A stretch of DNA of 64,000 nt, taken from the NCBI GenBank assembly GCA_016199985.1, contig JACQFQ010000045.1, positions 1 to 64,000 of the forward strand. Reading direction: 5' to 3'. The position numbers and the translations under genes are program-made. Source of the DNA: Verrucomicrobiota bacterium (GTDB taxonomy: Bacteria > Verrucomicrobiota > Verrucomicrobiia > Limisphaerales > UBA11320). The notes under the pieces are model-generated. The model did not search any database. It was not told the origin of the DNA and saw nothing but the letters and a program-made list of their open reading frames with translations. Within the stretch, counting starts at the first letter, position 1. Each line of letters begins with the position of its first letter. Below, one piece after another: positions 42,346-51,401 of this stretch.

Positions 42346-43482
42346 TTATTTGCGAAAGATCGGCTTCTTCACCACTGTCGCGGGCCATTTGCGTCCGCGC
42401 ACCTCGATCTCAAGAGCCGTGCCCGGGGCTGACAAAGCGGGGGGCGCGTAGCCCATCCCGATGCCGCAGTTGAGCGAAGGACTCTGCGTGCCGCTGACGA
42501 CCACGCCGATCCGCGCGGATCCGGAGCTGGGGTCTAGGATCGGATACTGAGGTCGAGGCGGCGCGGTCTTTTCCCCCATGCGGAACGCAACACATCGACG
42601 CGAGGTTCCATGGGCTTTTTGTTCAGCCAGCGTCGCTCGCCCGATGAATTCGCCTTTGTCCAAGGCGACAAAGAATCCCAAGCCCGCCTCGATCGGCGTG
42701 GTGTGTTCGTCCAGTTCGTGTCCGTAGAGCGGGTAGCACATCTCGGTGCGGAGCGTGTCGCGGGCGCCGAGTCCCGCGGGCTGGCAGCAGTGGGCGTGGC
42801 CGACCGCGAGGATCGTATTCCACACAGTCTCGATCTTGTCGGACGCCGCGACGATTTCGAATCCGTCCTCGCCCGAGTATCCTGTGCAGGCGATGAGAAG
42901 GGTTCCAGCGTCGGTGGTTTCAAACAACGCGATCTGGTTCTTCAGGAGCTCGCTGGGCCGGGTTACCGGGCTGCCGCCCGTCGCCGAAAGTGGAAAGCAT
43001 GGGTCGATGAAGGCCCGGCTCTTGGGACCCTGGAGGGCGACCGCGCCATAGGCATCCGATCGATCGCGCAGCTCGAGCCCGGGGCCCGCGGTCTCCGCGG
43101 CTTTCCGCATCCATGCGACGTCCTCGGCTACGCGGGAGGCGTTGACGATCAGGAAGAACTCCTGCGCGTCGAGACGATAGGCGTAGAGGTCGTCCACAAC
43201 GCCGCCGCGCTCGTTGCACATGACGGTGTATTGTCCCTGGCCGACGGCGAGCTTCCTGACATCGTTCGTGAGGAGTCGATTGAGGAACGCCTCCGCTTGC
43301 GGACCCCGGACTTGGACCTCGCCCATGTGAGAGATGTCGAAGAGCCCCGCGGCGCGCCGGACGGCCAGGTGCTCATCAACGATGCTGGAGTACTGGACGG
43401 GCATTTCCCATCCGCCGAACTCGATCAACTTGCCCCCGGCTTTCTGGTGAGCGGCGTAAAGAGGTGTGCGTCTCAGCGTCAT
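42346..43482 (-). CDS. gcvT: Glycine cleavage system T protein (aminomethyltransferase)
   Basis: A 378-residue tetrahydrofolate-dependent aminomethyltransferase. Recognisable segments are RRTPLYAAHQKAGGKLIEFG, FDISHMGEVQVRGPQAEAFL, the folate-binding region YTVMCNERGGVVDDLYAYR, CTGYSGEDGFEI, GLGARDTLRTEMCYPLYGHE and a C-terminal SGTQSPSLNCGIGMGY. It releases ammonia from the aminomethyl group on GcvH and makes methylene-THF. I looked for a glycine riboswitch in the short upstream gap and saw none. Confidence 0.96.
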   Translation of the reverse strand: MTLRRTPLYAAHQKAGGKLIEFGGWEMPVQYSSIVDEHLAVRRAAGLFDISHMGEVQVRGPQAEAFLNRLLTNDVRKLAVGQGQYTVMCNERGGVVDDLYAYRLDAQEFFLIVNASRVAEDVAWMRKAAETAGPGLELRDRSDAYGAVALQGPKSRAFIDPCFPLSATGGSPVTRPSELLKNQIALFETTDAGTLLIACTGYSGEDGFEIVAASDKIETVWNTILAVGHAHCCQPAGLGARDTLRTEMCYPLYGHELDEHTTPIEAGLGFFVALDKGEFIGRATLAEQKAHGTSRRCVAFRMGEKTAPPRPQYPILDPSSGSARIGVVVSGTQSPSLNCGIGMGYAPPALSAPGTALEIEVRGRKWPATVVKKPIFRK

Positions 43483-43559
43483 GCGTCGCGGACGCTACCA
43501 ACACTGCCTCGCGCGTCAATCGAACACGGCGTCGCCCCCGCTCGCGGTTTGGGGAGGCT

Positions 43560-44588
43560 TTATTGGAAACGGGTCGCCGCGATGCGGAAAAAACGCCGCG
43601 AGGAGAGAGGAGTGGAATCGTCGGTCAGCAGGAGCGGGCCTCCGTCGCCTTCCGCCGATGACGACACACGAGTCCATGTGTTGAGATCGGACGTGCCTTC
43701 CAGGACATACCGCCACCCCACGCGACTCAGGAAGGACGCCTGCCACCTTCCTTCGACCAGAGAGCCGTGCTCGGAACGTATTGGAGGCGGCGGAACCGTG
43801 ACATGAATGTCGCCGATCGCGCCGTGCGCCAGGATGGACCCGGGCATGAAGGGGCGCTGACCGTCATCGCTGTAGCTCGCGATCGCGAAGGTGTCGAGTT
43901 CGAAGCCGGTGAAACTTGGAGCGAGCGGCGCGTCTGTCAGCGGCCCCACAGGGATTCCATTGGTCGTGATGGTGACCGTCGCGGTTTCGTTCGCGCCGGT
44001 GTAACGAAGCGTCACGCGCATCACAATGCCGAGCGGGAGATCGAAGACGCTAAAGTCCCCGGAGCCGGTGTAGCTCAGTCTCCCCGCCGATGAAAACGCG
44101 GCGGGCCACACCGTGGGACCGAATCCGGTGTCCGGGAAGAAATTGAATTCAACCAGATTGGGCGAGCGGTCGCCGGCGCCGCGGATGAAGCCTGGTTTTT
44201 CCGCGTCCGACTTCATCTGGAACCCAAACGCGATCTGGAATGTGCTGGGTTTGTCCTCGTTCACGCCCGCCACGACGTCCCGCAATTGGAGATCCAGCGC
44301 CACTTCAAAATCGTCCGCGCGAGTGAGCACGGTTCGCAGCGGCAACCGCAGGTAGCTGTTGGATTGCGAGGAGTCCCAGGTGACTTCCAGCCTGGATGAG
44401 GCCGCGTCCCACCGGAAGAGGTTTGTGTCGCCCCAGACGTTCCAACCGTGGCGCAACGGGTCGGAGACAAAAGTTTCGCTGATCGCCAATTCATCCTTGG
44501 ATTCAACGGCCTCCGCGGCGCGAGCATCGGTCGCAAAAAGCAAGCACAGGCTGACGGCGGTCAGCAAGGCGGATGGCGCGTAGAGCAT
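43560..44588 (-). CDS. Secreted hypothetical protein with jelly-roll-like core
   Basis: A 342-residue exported protein, start at 44588 with signal peptide (LLTAVSLCLLFATDARAAEA). The body (about 40-270) is beta-rich with GWNVWGDTNLFRWDAASSRLEVTWDSSQSNSYLRLPL and FEVALDLQLRDVV, suggesting a ConA/LamG-like sandwich similar in style to the modules of the protein at 13774-17850. The last 70 residues (YVLEGTSDLNTWTRVSSS...RRFFRIAATRFQ) match the tail type seen on two other secreted proteins here. Function unknown. Confidence 0.7.
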   Translation of the reverse strand: MLYAPSALLTAVSLCLLFATDARAAEAVESKDELAISETFVSDPLRHGWNVWGDTNLFRWDAASSRLEVTWDSSQSNSYLRLPLRTVLTRADDFEVALDLQLRDVVAGVNEDKPSTFQIAFGFQMKSDAEKPGFIRGAGDRSPNLVEFNFFPDTGFGPTVWPAAFSSAGRLSYTGSGDFSVFDLPLGIVMRVTLRYTGANETATVTITTNGIPVGPLTDAPLAPSFTGFELDTFAIASYSDDGQRPFMPGSILAHGAIGDIHVTVPPPPIRSEHGSLVEGRWQASFLSRVGWRYVLEGTSDLNTWTRVSSSAEGDGGPLLLTDDSTPLSSRRFFRIAATRFQ

Positions 44589-45140
44589 TTCAGGCCTTTC
44601 AGAGGCTTCTCGGGCGAGCGAGCAAGCGGGTGGGAGATTGTAGCCCGTCACAGTGGCGCATCCTTCCCCGATTCTCGCGGGGTTCCCCGACATTCGATCG
44701 CCATTTTGGCGGCGAGGACGCCGCCGATCTCAAAGAACAAGAGCGCGGTGTGTTTGCCGGGAAGTCGCGGCGCTGTCAAGAGCGCGGAGAAGCGAGCCCG
44801 TGGCGGGCGGTGGCGGCGCGTCTCCTCGCCCGATCCGGGCGCGGATGAGCGGTTCGCCGGGAAGACCGATTGCCGCTCAAGTATCCGTCTCCTCTTGCGA
44901 TGGTTAGTTGGGGCGTCGTCCGAGAGGGCGATAGGACCGGAACGCCCAGCGCGAAGAGCGCATGACGATCATGAAGAGCCTCCGTGGACCGAAGAAGCTC
45001 ATGTCGACGAAGAGCATTCATACAATGTTGTATCCCGCCTGGGGTGTTGCTGAAGCCCGCTTTGGGCACGACGATCGTGTGTCCCCCCCCGCATCGCCGA
45101 AGCCTCGCTCATCCCCCGGTCCATCCGAACCCCCTGATTT
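44589..45140. other. Intergenic region with short palindrome
   Basis: A 552-base gap between a minus-strand secreted protein gene and the chemoreceptor gene. The only distinct element is the palindrome ATACAA-TG-TTGTAT at 45020-45033, about 110 bases before the chemoreceptor start, which could be an operator. Frames through the gap lack motifs. Confidence 0.5.
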
Positions 45141-47213
45141 ATGCCTTCCCCATCCCGGCTTTCGCGAACCAGCATCTCGCGCAAGCTTGTCCTGATCGGC
45201 GTGGCCGCCATCTTGCCTCTACTTGCGAGCACGCTCTACCTGCTTCACAAGTACAGCGCCAAAGACATCGACTTCGCTCTCCAGGAGCAACGTGGCAACC
45301 AGTATCTGAGACCCCTGGATGCCCTGCTGCGGCACCTCCAGACGCACGCGCGACTTTCATTGCGGCTCAGGTCGACGAATGACGAACCCGCGCGGGCGGA
45401 GCTCCTGTCGACCGAAGCGAAGTTGAATTCCGCGTTCGCCGACTTGGGGCGGGTGGATGAGCGACTCGGCGCGGCCTTGCAGTTCACGGACGAGGGGCTC
45501 TCGAAGCGCAAGCGCAGCCATGCCAGGGCGAGTCTTGTTCAGAAGGAGTGGGAGGACCTGAGATCCAAGCCGCAGAACCTGGCCGCCGACGCCATCACAT
45601 CACAGCACGACCATCTGGTGGCGGATGTCCGGACGATGATCGCCCACGCGGGGGACACTTCCAACTTGATCCTCGATCCCGACCTTGACAGCTACTACTT
45701 GATGGACATCACCCTGGTCGCCCTGCCGCAGACTCAGGACCGCCTGGGCGGAATCCTCGCCTACGCCCGCGAAGTTCTTCAACGCAAGACCCTCGCACCC
45801 TCGGAGAGAACGCAGTTTGCCGTGCATGCCGCCATGCTGAAGGAGGCGGATTACGATCGGATCACGGGAGACGCTCAAACGGCTTTGAACGAGGACTCAA
45901 ACTTTTATGGGATCAGCGGATCCTTTCAAAAAAACCTGCCTCCCGCTCTCAAGGAATACACCGCCGCGGCGGAAGAGCTGACCGCCCTGCTGGGGCGCCT
46001 GGCGGATCCTGAGAAGCCGTTGGTTTCCGCGGCGGAGTTTGAAACCGCCGCGCTCAAGGCGCGCGAAGCGAGCTTCAAGCTTTGGGAGGTCTCGGTGGAC
46101 GAACTGGACGTCCTCCTGGAGGCTCGCGTGGCGTCGTTTCGCGGCGAGTACAACGGGAGCGTGGCGTTCCTCTGCCTGGCGGTGGCCTTTTCATCCCTCC
46201 TCCTTTGGCTGACCGCGAGGAGCATGAACCGCAGCCTGATCGCCATCTCGCAAACCTTGGCTGACGGCGTGACACACGTGGCTGAGGCCTCGGAGAAGAT
46301 CAGCGGAGCAAGCCAGGAGCTGGCCCAGGGATGCGGCTCCCAAGCCGCGTCCCTGCAGGAAACCAGCGCCGCCTTGGTGGAACTGACAAGCATGGTCAGA
46401 CAAAACGCCGAGAACGCTGAAAAGGCCAAGAAGCTTTCCTCTCAGACTCGCGCCGCGGCGGATTCTGGCGCGGGAGATGTGCGGCAAATGAGCCTCTCCA
46501 TGGCCGGCATCCGGACCTCAAGCGATGAGGTGGCGAAGATCGCCAGAAACATAGACGAGATCGCCTTCCAGACGAACATTCTGGCGTTGAACGCGGCCGT
46601 TGAAGCGGCTCGAGCCGGAGAGGCGGGCGCGGGATTCGCGGTGGTTGCCGATGAGGTCAGAAACCTGGCGCAACGCAGCGCCTTCGCCGCGAGGGAAACC
46701 GCTGAGAAGATAGAAGCGGCGATCCGGAGGAGTCACCAGGGAGTCGAGGTGAGCGAGCGCGTGGCCGCCAGCCTTCAGGAGATCATCGCAAAGGCGCGCG
46801 CTGTCGATGATCTTGTCGGCGGGATCGCGGCCGCCTCCAGCGAGCAGGCCACGGGCATTCAGCAGATCAATCAGGCGGTGATCCAGATGGACAAGATCAC
46901 CCAGACGGGCGCGGCCACGGCGGATGTGGCGGCTCAAAGCGCCTTCGAGCTGAATGATGAGGTGGCGGGTCAACGCGACGCTGTCGGGGCTCTGCTCCGC
47001 CTCGTTCACGGCTCTAGCCGCGCATCATCGTCCAGAGCTGAAGCGGTTCAGGCCCAAGCTCCCCATGGCGCCGGTTTCCCCCCCGCGACCTTCGGCCCGA
47101 CGCCTGCGTCCCAGACCCCCTCTCGGTCCCGGTCCACTCCTGCGCCTTCGCAGCGTGAGCATGAAGCTCCTCGGGAGGGCAAGGAAAAGGACGACGGTTT
47201 CGTTAACTTCTGA
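45141..47213 (+). CDS. Methyl-accepting chemotaxis protein
   Basis: A 690-residue chemoreceptor. The first membrane helix is at about 15-34 ([20 protein letters not shown]), followed by a helical periplasmic sensing domain with [16 protein letters not shown], and a second helix near 337-358 ([19 protein letters not shown]). No canonical HAMP is obvious. The signalling hairpin contains the conserved tip [22 protein letters not shown]...[16 protein letters not shown] at about 472-515. A Ser/Pro-rich tail ends DDGFVNF. No che genes lie nearby, so it is an orphan receptor. Confidence 0.94.
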   Translation: MPSPSRLSRTSISRKLVLIGVAAILPLLASTLYLLHKYSAKDIDFALQEQRGNQYLRPLDALLRHLQTHARLSLRLRSTNDEPARAELLSTEAKLNSAFADLGRVDERLGAALQFTDEGLSKRKRSHARASLVQKEWEDLRSKPQNLAADAITSQHDHLVADVRTMIAHAGDTSNLILDPDLDSYYLMDITLVALPQTQDRLGGILAYAREVLQRKTLAPSERTQFAVHAAMLKEADYDRITGDAQTALNEDSNFYGISGSFQKNLPPALKEYTAAAEELTALLGRLADPEKPLVSAAEFETAALKAREASFKLWEVSVDELDVLLEARVASFRGEYNGSVAFLCLAVAFSSLLLWLTARSMNRSLIAISQTLADGVTHVAEASEKISGASQELAQGCGSQAASLQETSAALVELTSMVRQNAENAEKAKKLSSQTRAAADSGAGDVRQMSLSMAGIRTSSDEVAKIARNIDEIAFQTNILALNAAVEAARAGEAGAGFAVVADEVRNLAQRSAFAARETAEKIEAAIRRSHQGVEVSERVAASLQEIIAKARAVDDLVGGIAAASSEQATGIQQINQAVIQMDKITQTGAATADVAAQSAFELNDEVAGQRDAVGALLRLVHGSSRASSSRAEAVQAQAPHGAGFPPATFGPTPASQTPSRSRSTPAPSQREHEAPREGKEKDDGFVNF

Positions 47214-47321
47214 ACTCCAGGCTGCCGGCTCGAAGCCCGGCTCTCGAAATCGAACGCCGATTCCAACCTGCGCCGCATTCATTTCGGCGATGCCCAATCA
47301 GGTTCGTTGGGTCGGCTCTTC

Positions 47322-48599
47322 TCACTGGATCGTGTAGCACCAGAGCGAACTGTGTTCGCGGATGAGCAGTCTTCCTCCTGAGATGACGGGGAAGGCCCAG
47401 GATTTTTCCATGGGCTGCGATCGTTTGGGGCCTCCTGTGGGCGTGAAGCGCCCGTTCTCGCGATAGGCTTCCGGGGAGGCTTCCACCAGGGCCACATCCC
47501 CGTTCTCCCCGTGAAGATAAAGCCGTCCGTCCGCAAGACACAGCGAGGACGCCGACGGGATACGTTGCTCCCACTTGACCTTTCCGGTGGCGAACTCGAT
47601 GCAAAGGAGCGCTTGCGCGGTCGTCCCGTAAAGAAACTCTCCGACCTTCACGGAGCCGCCGATCGCCGTCGGGAGCTTCGACTCAAAATAGAGCTCCTCC
47701 GCTTCAATACCGCCATCCTTCGCCTTGAGCTTGACCGCGCCGCCGCCCGTGCCTGCGGATCCAATGTAGATAATGCCATCGCTGACAACAGGCGACGGAA
47801 TGTTCGCGCCGTATCGGCTCACCGCCTTTCCGTAGCGCCACAGCGGCTTGCCGGTCCTGGCGTCCACGCCCACGAGCCCCTTCTGCAGCAGTTGGACGTA
47901 TTGCCGCACTCCGCCCGCTTCGGTAACGACCGCCGAGGCGTAGGCCGCTTCGTCGCCCTCAGGTTGCGCGCATTTCCAAATGACTTCGCCGGTGTTCTTG
48001 TTCAACGCCACCAGCGTTGCTTCTGCGCCGCCGGGAGTGCAGATGAGCGTGTTCCCGTCGATCAGCGGAGACTCGGAATAGGCCCATTGGCCGGGTTTGC
48101 CCTTAAAATCCAGGCGAAGACTTTTTTGCCAGCGCAGCTTCCCCGTGGACGCCTCCACGCATGCCAGGTCGCCGTCCGACCCGAGCGCGTAGAGCGCGTT
48201 TCCATCGACAGTGGGCGTGGAGCGCGCGGCGGGGAAGGGCGGCTTCTGATCGGGGTTGCCGACCTTGCCGAGCTGCGTCGACCAGATCTGCTTTCCATCT
48301 TTCGCGGAGATCGCGCGGACCGATTCCTTGTCGAGTCCTTCGTTGCCGAGGAGGTAGACGCGGTCCCCAACGACGGCGGGCGTCGAGTAACCCGAGCCCG
48401 CGTCCTCGGCTTTCCAAAGCAGTTTCGGTCCTTCCTTGGGCCATTCCTTGAGCAACCCTTTCTCTTCCGATATGCCGTCGCGATGGGGTCCGCGCCACTG
48501 AGGCCAGTCCAGCGCGCGACATGGAAGCGTGGAGCAGGCCAAGCCGAGCGCGACAACCAACGGAGTGAAAACGAGCGGGAGTTCAAGGAAGGTCTTCAT
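47322..48599 (-). CDS. Exported PQQ-repeat beta-propeller protein (BamB-like)
   Basis: A 425-residue exported protein: signal peptide (LPLVFTPLVVALGLACSTLPCRA), then LDWPQWRGPHRDGISEEKGLL, the hallmark start of a large planctomycete/verrucomicrobial family. PQQ-like propeller repeats follow (VYLLGNEGLDKESVRAISAKDGKQIWSTQ; LYALGSDGDLACVEASTGKLRWQ; LVALNKNTGEVIWKC; LVGVDARTGKPLWRYG). Catalytic residues of true quinoprotein dehydrogenases are not evident, so it is probably a structural or binding propeller. It is convergent with the chemoreceptor gene and has no operon partner. Confidence 0.85.
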   Translation of the reverse strand: MKTFLELPLVFTPLVVALGLACSTLPCRALDWPQWRGPHRDGISEEKGLLKEWPKEGPKLLWKAEDAGSGYSTPAVVGDRVYLLGNEGLDKESVRAISAKDGKQIWSTQLGKVGNPDQKPPFPAARSTPTVDGNALYALGSDGDLACVEASTGKLRWQKSLRLDFKGKPGQWAYSESPLIDGNTLICTPGGAEATLVALNKNTGEVIWKCAQPEGDEAAYASAVVTEAGGVRQYVQLLQKGLVGVDARTGKPLWRYGKAVSRYGANIPSPVVSDGIIYIGSAGTGGGAVKLKAKDGGIEAEELYFESKLPTAIGGSVKVGEFLYGTTAQALLCIEFATGKVKWEQRIPSASSLCLADGRLYLHGENGDVALVEASPEAYRENGRFTPTGGPKRSQPMEKSWAFPVISGGRLLIREHSSLWCYTIQ

Positions 48600-48811
48600 A
48601 GGATTTGGCGACAGTCACGATCCATAGCGATGAGATGGAGCGGACGCGAGCTTCAAGTTTGGCGCCTCTTCCGACCCAGGGTGGATTAGTCTCCGCGACG
48701 GACGCAGGCCCCAGAGGTCTATCAGTGAGAGTTGATCCTGTGATTCAGTCCGCGCGTCCGCGCGTTGTTGTCTATGCGTATATCGAACAGGGGAAAAAAT
48801 CGGATATCGAA

Positions 48812-49312
48812 TCAGTTGCGCGTGGGATGTGGTGGCGAAAGCTCCGGCGTGTAGAAAGATTCTGCCACCCGGCGCTTGAACACGTGCGTCTCGATGAGGA
48901 AGGCCAGTCGGCCCTTCCAGTCCGGAGCGAGGGTCAGCTGGCAGAACGCGAAGGCTCTCCAGGGAGTGTTGTTCTGTGGGACGGTGACGAGGATTGTTCG
49001 CTCGGTGTTGGGCCGGAGAGCGGGGTCATTCCCGATCAGAGTGAGCTGCCTGTGATGAGGGATTAAGCTTGAATCCTCCCACTTTCCAGCCGACCGAATC
49101 TCAATGCCGGTTCCTACTATGAGCGGATGCGGTCCCGGGTTGGTGACCGACAGGATCGCCTGCGTCTGGCCCAGAGCGTTGGTCTGATAACCGCGCACAC
49201 TCACGTCGACTTTTCCCAGATACCCGCCGCGAAGCGGGACAAGAAAAACGTAGCTGAAAGCAAGGGCGAGGATCGCAATCAACAGTATGCTGGCGCGCTG
49301 GATTTTTTTCAT
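48812..49312 (-). CDS. Hypothetical exported or membrane-anchored protein
   Basis: A 166-residue protein with an N-terminal hydrophobic segment (ASILLIAILALAFSYVFLVPL) acting as anchor or signal, followed by a beta-rich domain (DVSVRGYQTNALGQTQAILSVTNPGPHPLIVGTGIEI) that looks like an Ig-like fold. The start at 49312 (MKKIQRAS) is chosen for its positively charged leader. No family recognised. Confidence 0.6.
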   Translation of the reverse strand: MKKIQRASILLIAILALAFSYVFLVPLRGGYLGKVDVSVRGYQTNALGQTQAILSVTNPGPHPLIVGTGIEIRSAGKWEDSSLIPHHRQLTLIGNDPALRPNTERTILVTVPQNNTPWRAFAFCQLTLAPDWKGRLAFLIETHVFKRRVAESFYTPELSPPHPTRN

Positions 49313-49418
49313 AAGAGTCCGCCAAGCTAGGGCAGGCGAGTTCGGGGGCAAGTTTTTGAGAGCCCGGGGGGTGTGTCAGCGCTCTCGGTTCCCTGGAGAT
49401 GATCAGGCGGATCGTTGA

Positions 49419-51401
49419 TCAGGACGCGGCGGGCTTTGGGAGAAGTTTTGTGATGACAAACACAAGACCCAGGACAACCAGCGCCAGGACTCCATAAAAA
49501 AGCCACGAGGCCGGCACTCCGGGCAGGGAGGCCGCGGGGTCGCCGTCGTTGACCGTCACGTCGTGCTTCGGAGCGGCGAGAATCCGCGGCGCAACGAGCG
49601 AAAGATCGTATTGAGGCGGGCGCGCTTCCGCGTTTCCGTACCTCAATTCCACCGGCCCCGCCTCCTTCGTCTGGAAAAGAAGCTGCGCCGTGGGCAGAAG
49701 CGCCTGGACGCTCTTGATCTCCAGCGGCGCGTTCTCGCCGTTGTCCGTCTCGAGCCAGAGGATTCGTGTGGCGGGCGTGGAATCCACCTCCAGCTCGAAC
49801 AGGCCGCTGGATCGGTCGGGAGTGCGCACCCAACGCGCGCGTCCCAACCCGGCCTCTCCGGTGTCCGAGCCGCGATCGGCGCGCTGTTCCAGGAGTCGCA
49901 TCTCGCGATCGAAAAGGGTGGTCCCCACGTCGCATCGGACGCGGCGGATTGGCAAACGGGGCTGAGGCAGCTCCAGGCGCCATCGGACGACGCCGCGCTT
50001 CGACGTCGGTTCAGCCGCGCGCAGCGGGATATCCATCGGCTTCATGAAGCCCCGGGGTTGATCCATGAGATAGAGAAGCTGCTGTTTGCCGGACACCAGG
50101 CGGATGTCGCCTCGATCGGATCGTGTTTCGGCGAGCGCATGCAACGGAAGCTCGAGTCTTTGGACCCCGGGCGACTCCACATTCACCAGCCGCTGGAATC
50201 TCCATCCAGCCGGTTCGAACGCGGCGCCAAAAATGGGGATATTGGGCAATCCCTCGGGCGGCCGGTGATCCGGATTGGGTTGAGGCGCTCCCAGGGCCAC
50301 GCGGGCGCTTGCCGCCGCTCGCAGCGAGGTTTGGAGGGCGGCGAGATCGTAGCTCGGGCGACGGGCCTGCGGATATCCCGAGAAGAGGCGATGCGTTCCC
50401 GCCCGCCTTGCCGGGAGGACGAGATGCGCCGGGGCATGAAGGAAACCGACCGAACGCAATCCGAGAGGAGGACTGTCGCCATTCGACACCGAGAGGATGA
50501 CCTCGCGTCCGGGCGCGATCGCGTCAAAGGCGAACTCCAATTGTTCGGTCTTGCGCGCGTCCTCCAAAGCCACCCGGTGGATCACGCCTTCGCCCAACGC
50601 GCGATCGCGCAGTTCGCCATTGACCCACTCGCGTGTCAGCACGGAGACGCGTCGGATAAACACATTGTCCTCGGTCTCCACGCGCAACCCCGCGAGCGGC
50701 AGTTGCGAGTAGCCGAGATCCACGGTGAGCCGCGTCTCGCCGGCGCTCTCGGCGCGCTGGAGGATCCTCGCGGCGATGGGCGTCAGGACGCGCTCCGGCG
50801 TTTGTTCCTCGAGCAGGGCGAGCCCGACGATGGCGATCGGCTTCGTCCTCGAATCGTCCAGCGTCACCCGAAGGGATTGGGTTTCAGCGGGCAGCCCGCC
50901 GAGTTTCATCGTCAGGTTCTCCGCGCCGCGCTGACGAAACATCGCCAGCCTCCGCGCGAGCGGTCTGACGCTTCCGTCCCGGAGGATCAGGTCGAACGTG
51001 ACGCCCTTGATGAAATCCTGCGCTGTCGTTTCCAGCCGGATCGCCTGGAGCTTCGCGGGCTCGTTGAGGGGGATGACCAGCCGGGTGAGCTTCTCCTCCA
51101 GCGTGGAGGCCGGGTTGGGAATGTGTCGCAGCGTCCTGTATCCCGGGTCCTGCGTCTCGATCACGTAGGGAAGCTCGAGGCCCGCGGGGTCGATGATCCG
51201 AAAATCCGCGAGGTCGGGCCGCGCGGCGCCAAAGGTCTCGGGCGTCAGCGCGACCCGCGCCAGGCCCGGCGACACGATTTCGAACGACTGCTGCGTGGAC
51301 CATTCGGGGAGCGCGGCGACCAGGGCGTCGCGCGTCGCGAGCGCCATGACGAGAATCATCGCCAGACCGACGGGAGGACGGGCGGGGTGAAGGGTATTCA
51401 T
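49419..51401 (-). CDS. DUF3999-like exported membrane protein
   Basis: A 660-residue protein with an N-terminal signal (PVGLAMILVMALATRDALVAAL) and one C-terminal membrane helix (WLFYGVLALVVLGLVFVITKLL). The long periplasmic part (ELPYVIETQ, LRVTLDDSRTKPIAIVGLAL, GWRFQRLVNVESPGVQRLEL, WLETDNGENAPLEIKSVQAL) is beta-rich and matches the DUF3999 layout. Its ATG overlaps the stop of the DUF2339 gene by four bases (ATGA), the pairing known for these two families in other bacteria. A shared envelope role is likely, but the mechanism is unknown. Confidence 0.8.
   Translation of the reverse strand: MNTLHPARPPVGLAMILVMALATRDALVAALPEWSTQQSFEIVSPGLARVALTPETFGAARPDLADFRIIDPAGLELPYVIETQDPGYRTLRHIPNPASTLEEKLTRLVIPLNEPAKLQAIRLETTAQDFIKGVTFDLILRDGSVRPLARRLAMFRQRGAENLTMKLGGLPAETQSLRVTLDDSRTKPIAIVGLALLEEQTPERVLTPIAARILQRAESAGETRLTVDLGYSQLPLAGLRVETEDNVFIRRVSVLTREWVNGELRDRALGEGVIHRVALEDARKTEQLEFAFDAIAPGREVILSVSNGDSPPLGLRSVGFLHAPAHLVLPARRAGTHRLFSGYPQARRPSYDLAALQTSLRAAASARVALGAPQPNPDHRPPEGLPNIPIFGAAFEPAGWRFQRLVNVESPGVQRLELPLHALAETRSDRGDIRLVSGKQQLLYLMDQPRGFMKPMDIPLRAAEPTSKRGVVRWRLELPQPRLPIRRVRCDVGTTLFDREMRLLEQRADRGSDTGEAGLGRARWVRTPDRSSGLFELEVDSTPATRILWLETDNGENAPLEIKSVQALLPTAQLLFQTKEAGPVELRYGNAEARPPQYDLSLVAPRILAAPKHDVTVNDGDPAASLPGVPASWLFYGVLALVVLGLVFVITKLLPKPAAS

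Noticed and set aside
43483-43600. Possible glycine riboswitch before gcvT
   Set aside because: The gap is under 80 bases and shows none of the conserved glycine-aptamer segments.
47190-47213. CheR-binding pentapeptide at the chemoreceptor C-terminus
   Set aside because: The end GFVNF lacks the Trp of NWETF-type motifs, so the resemblance is too weak.
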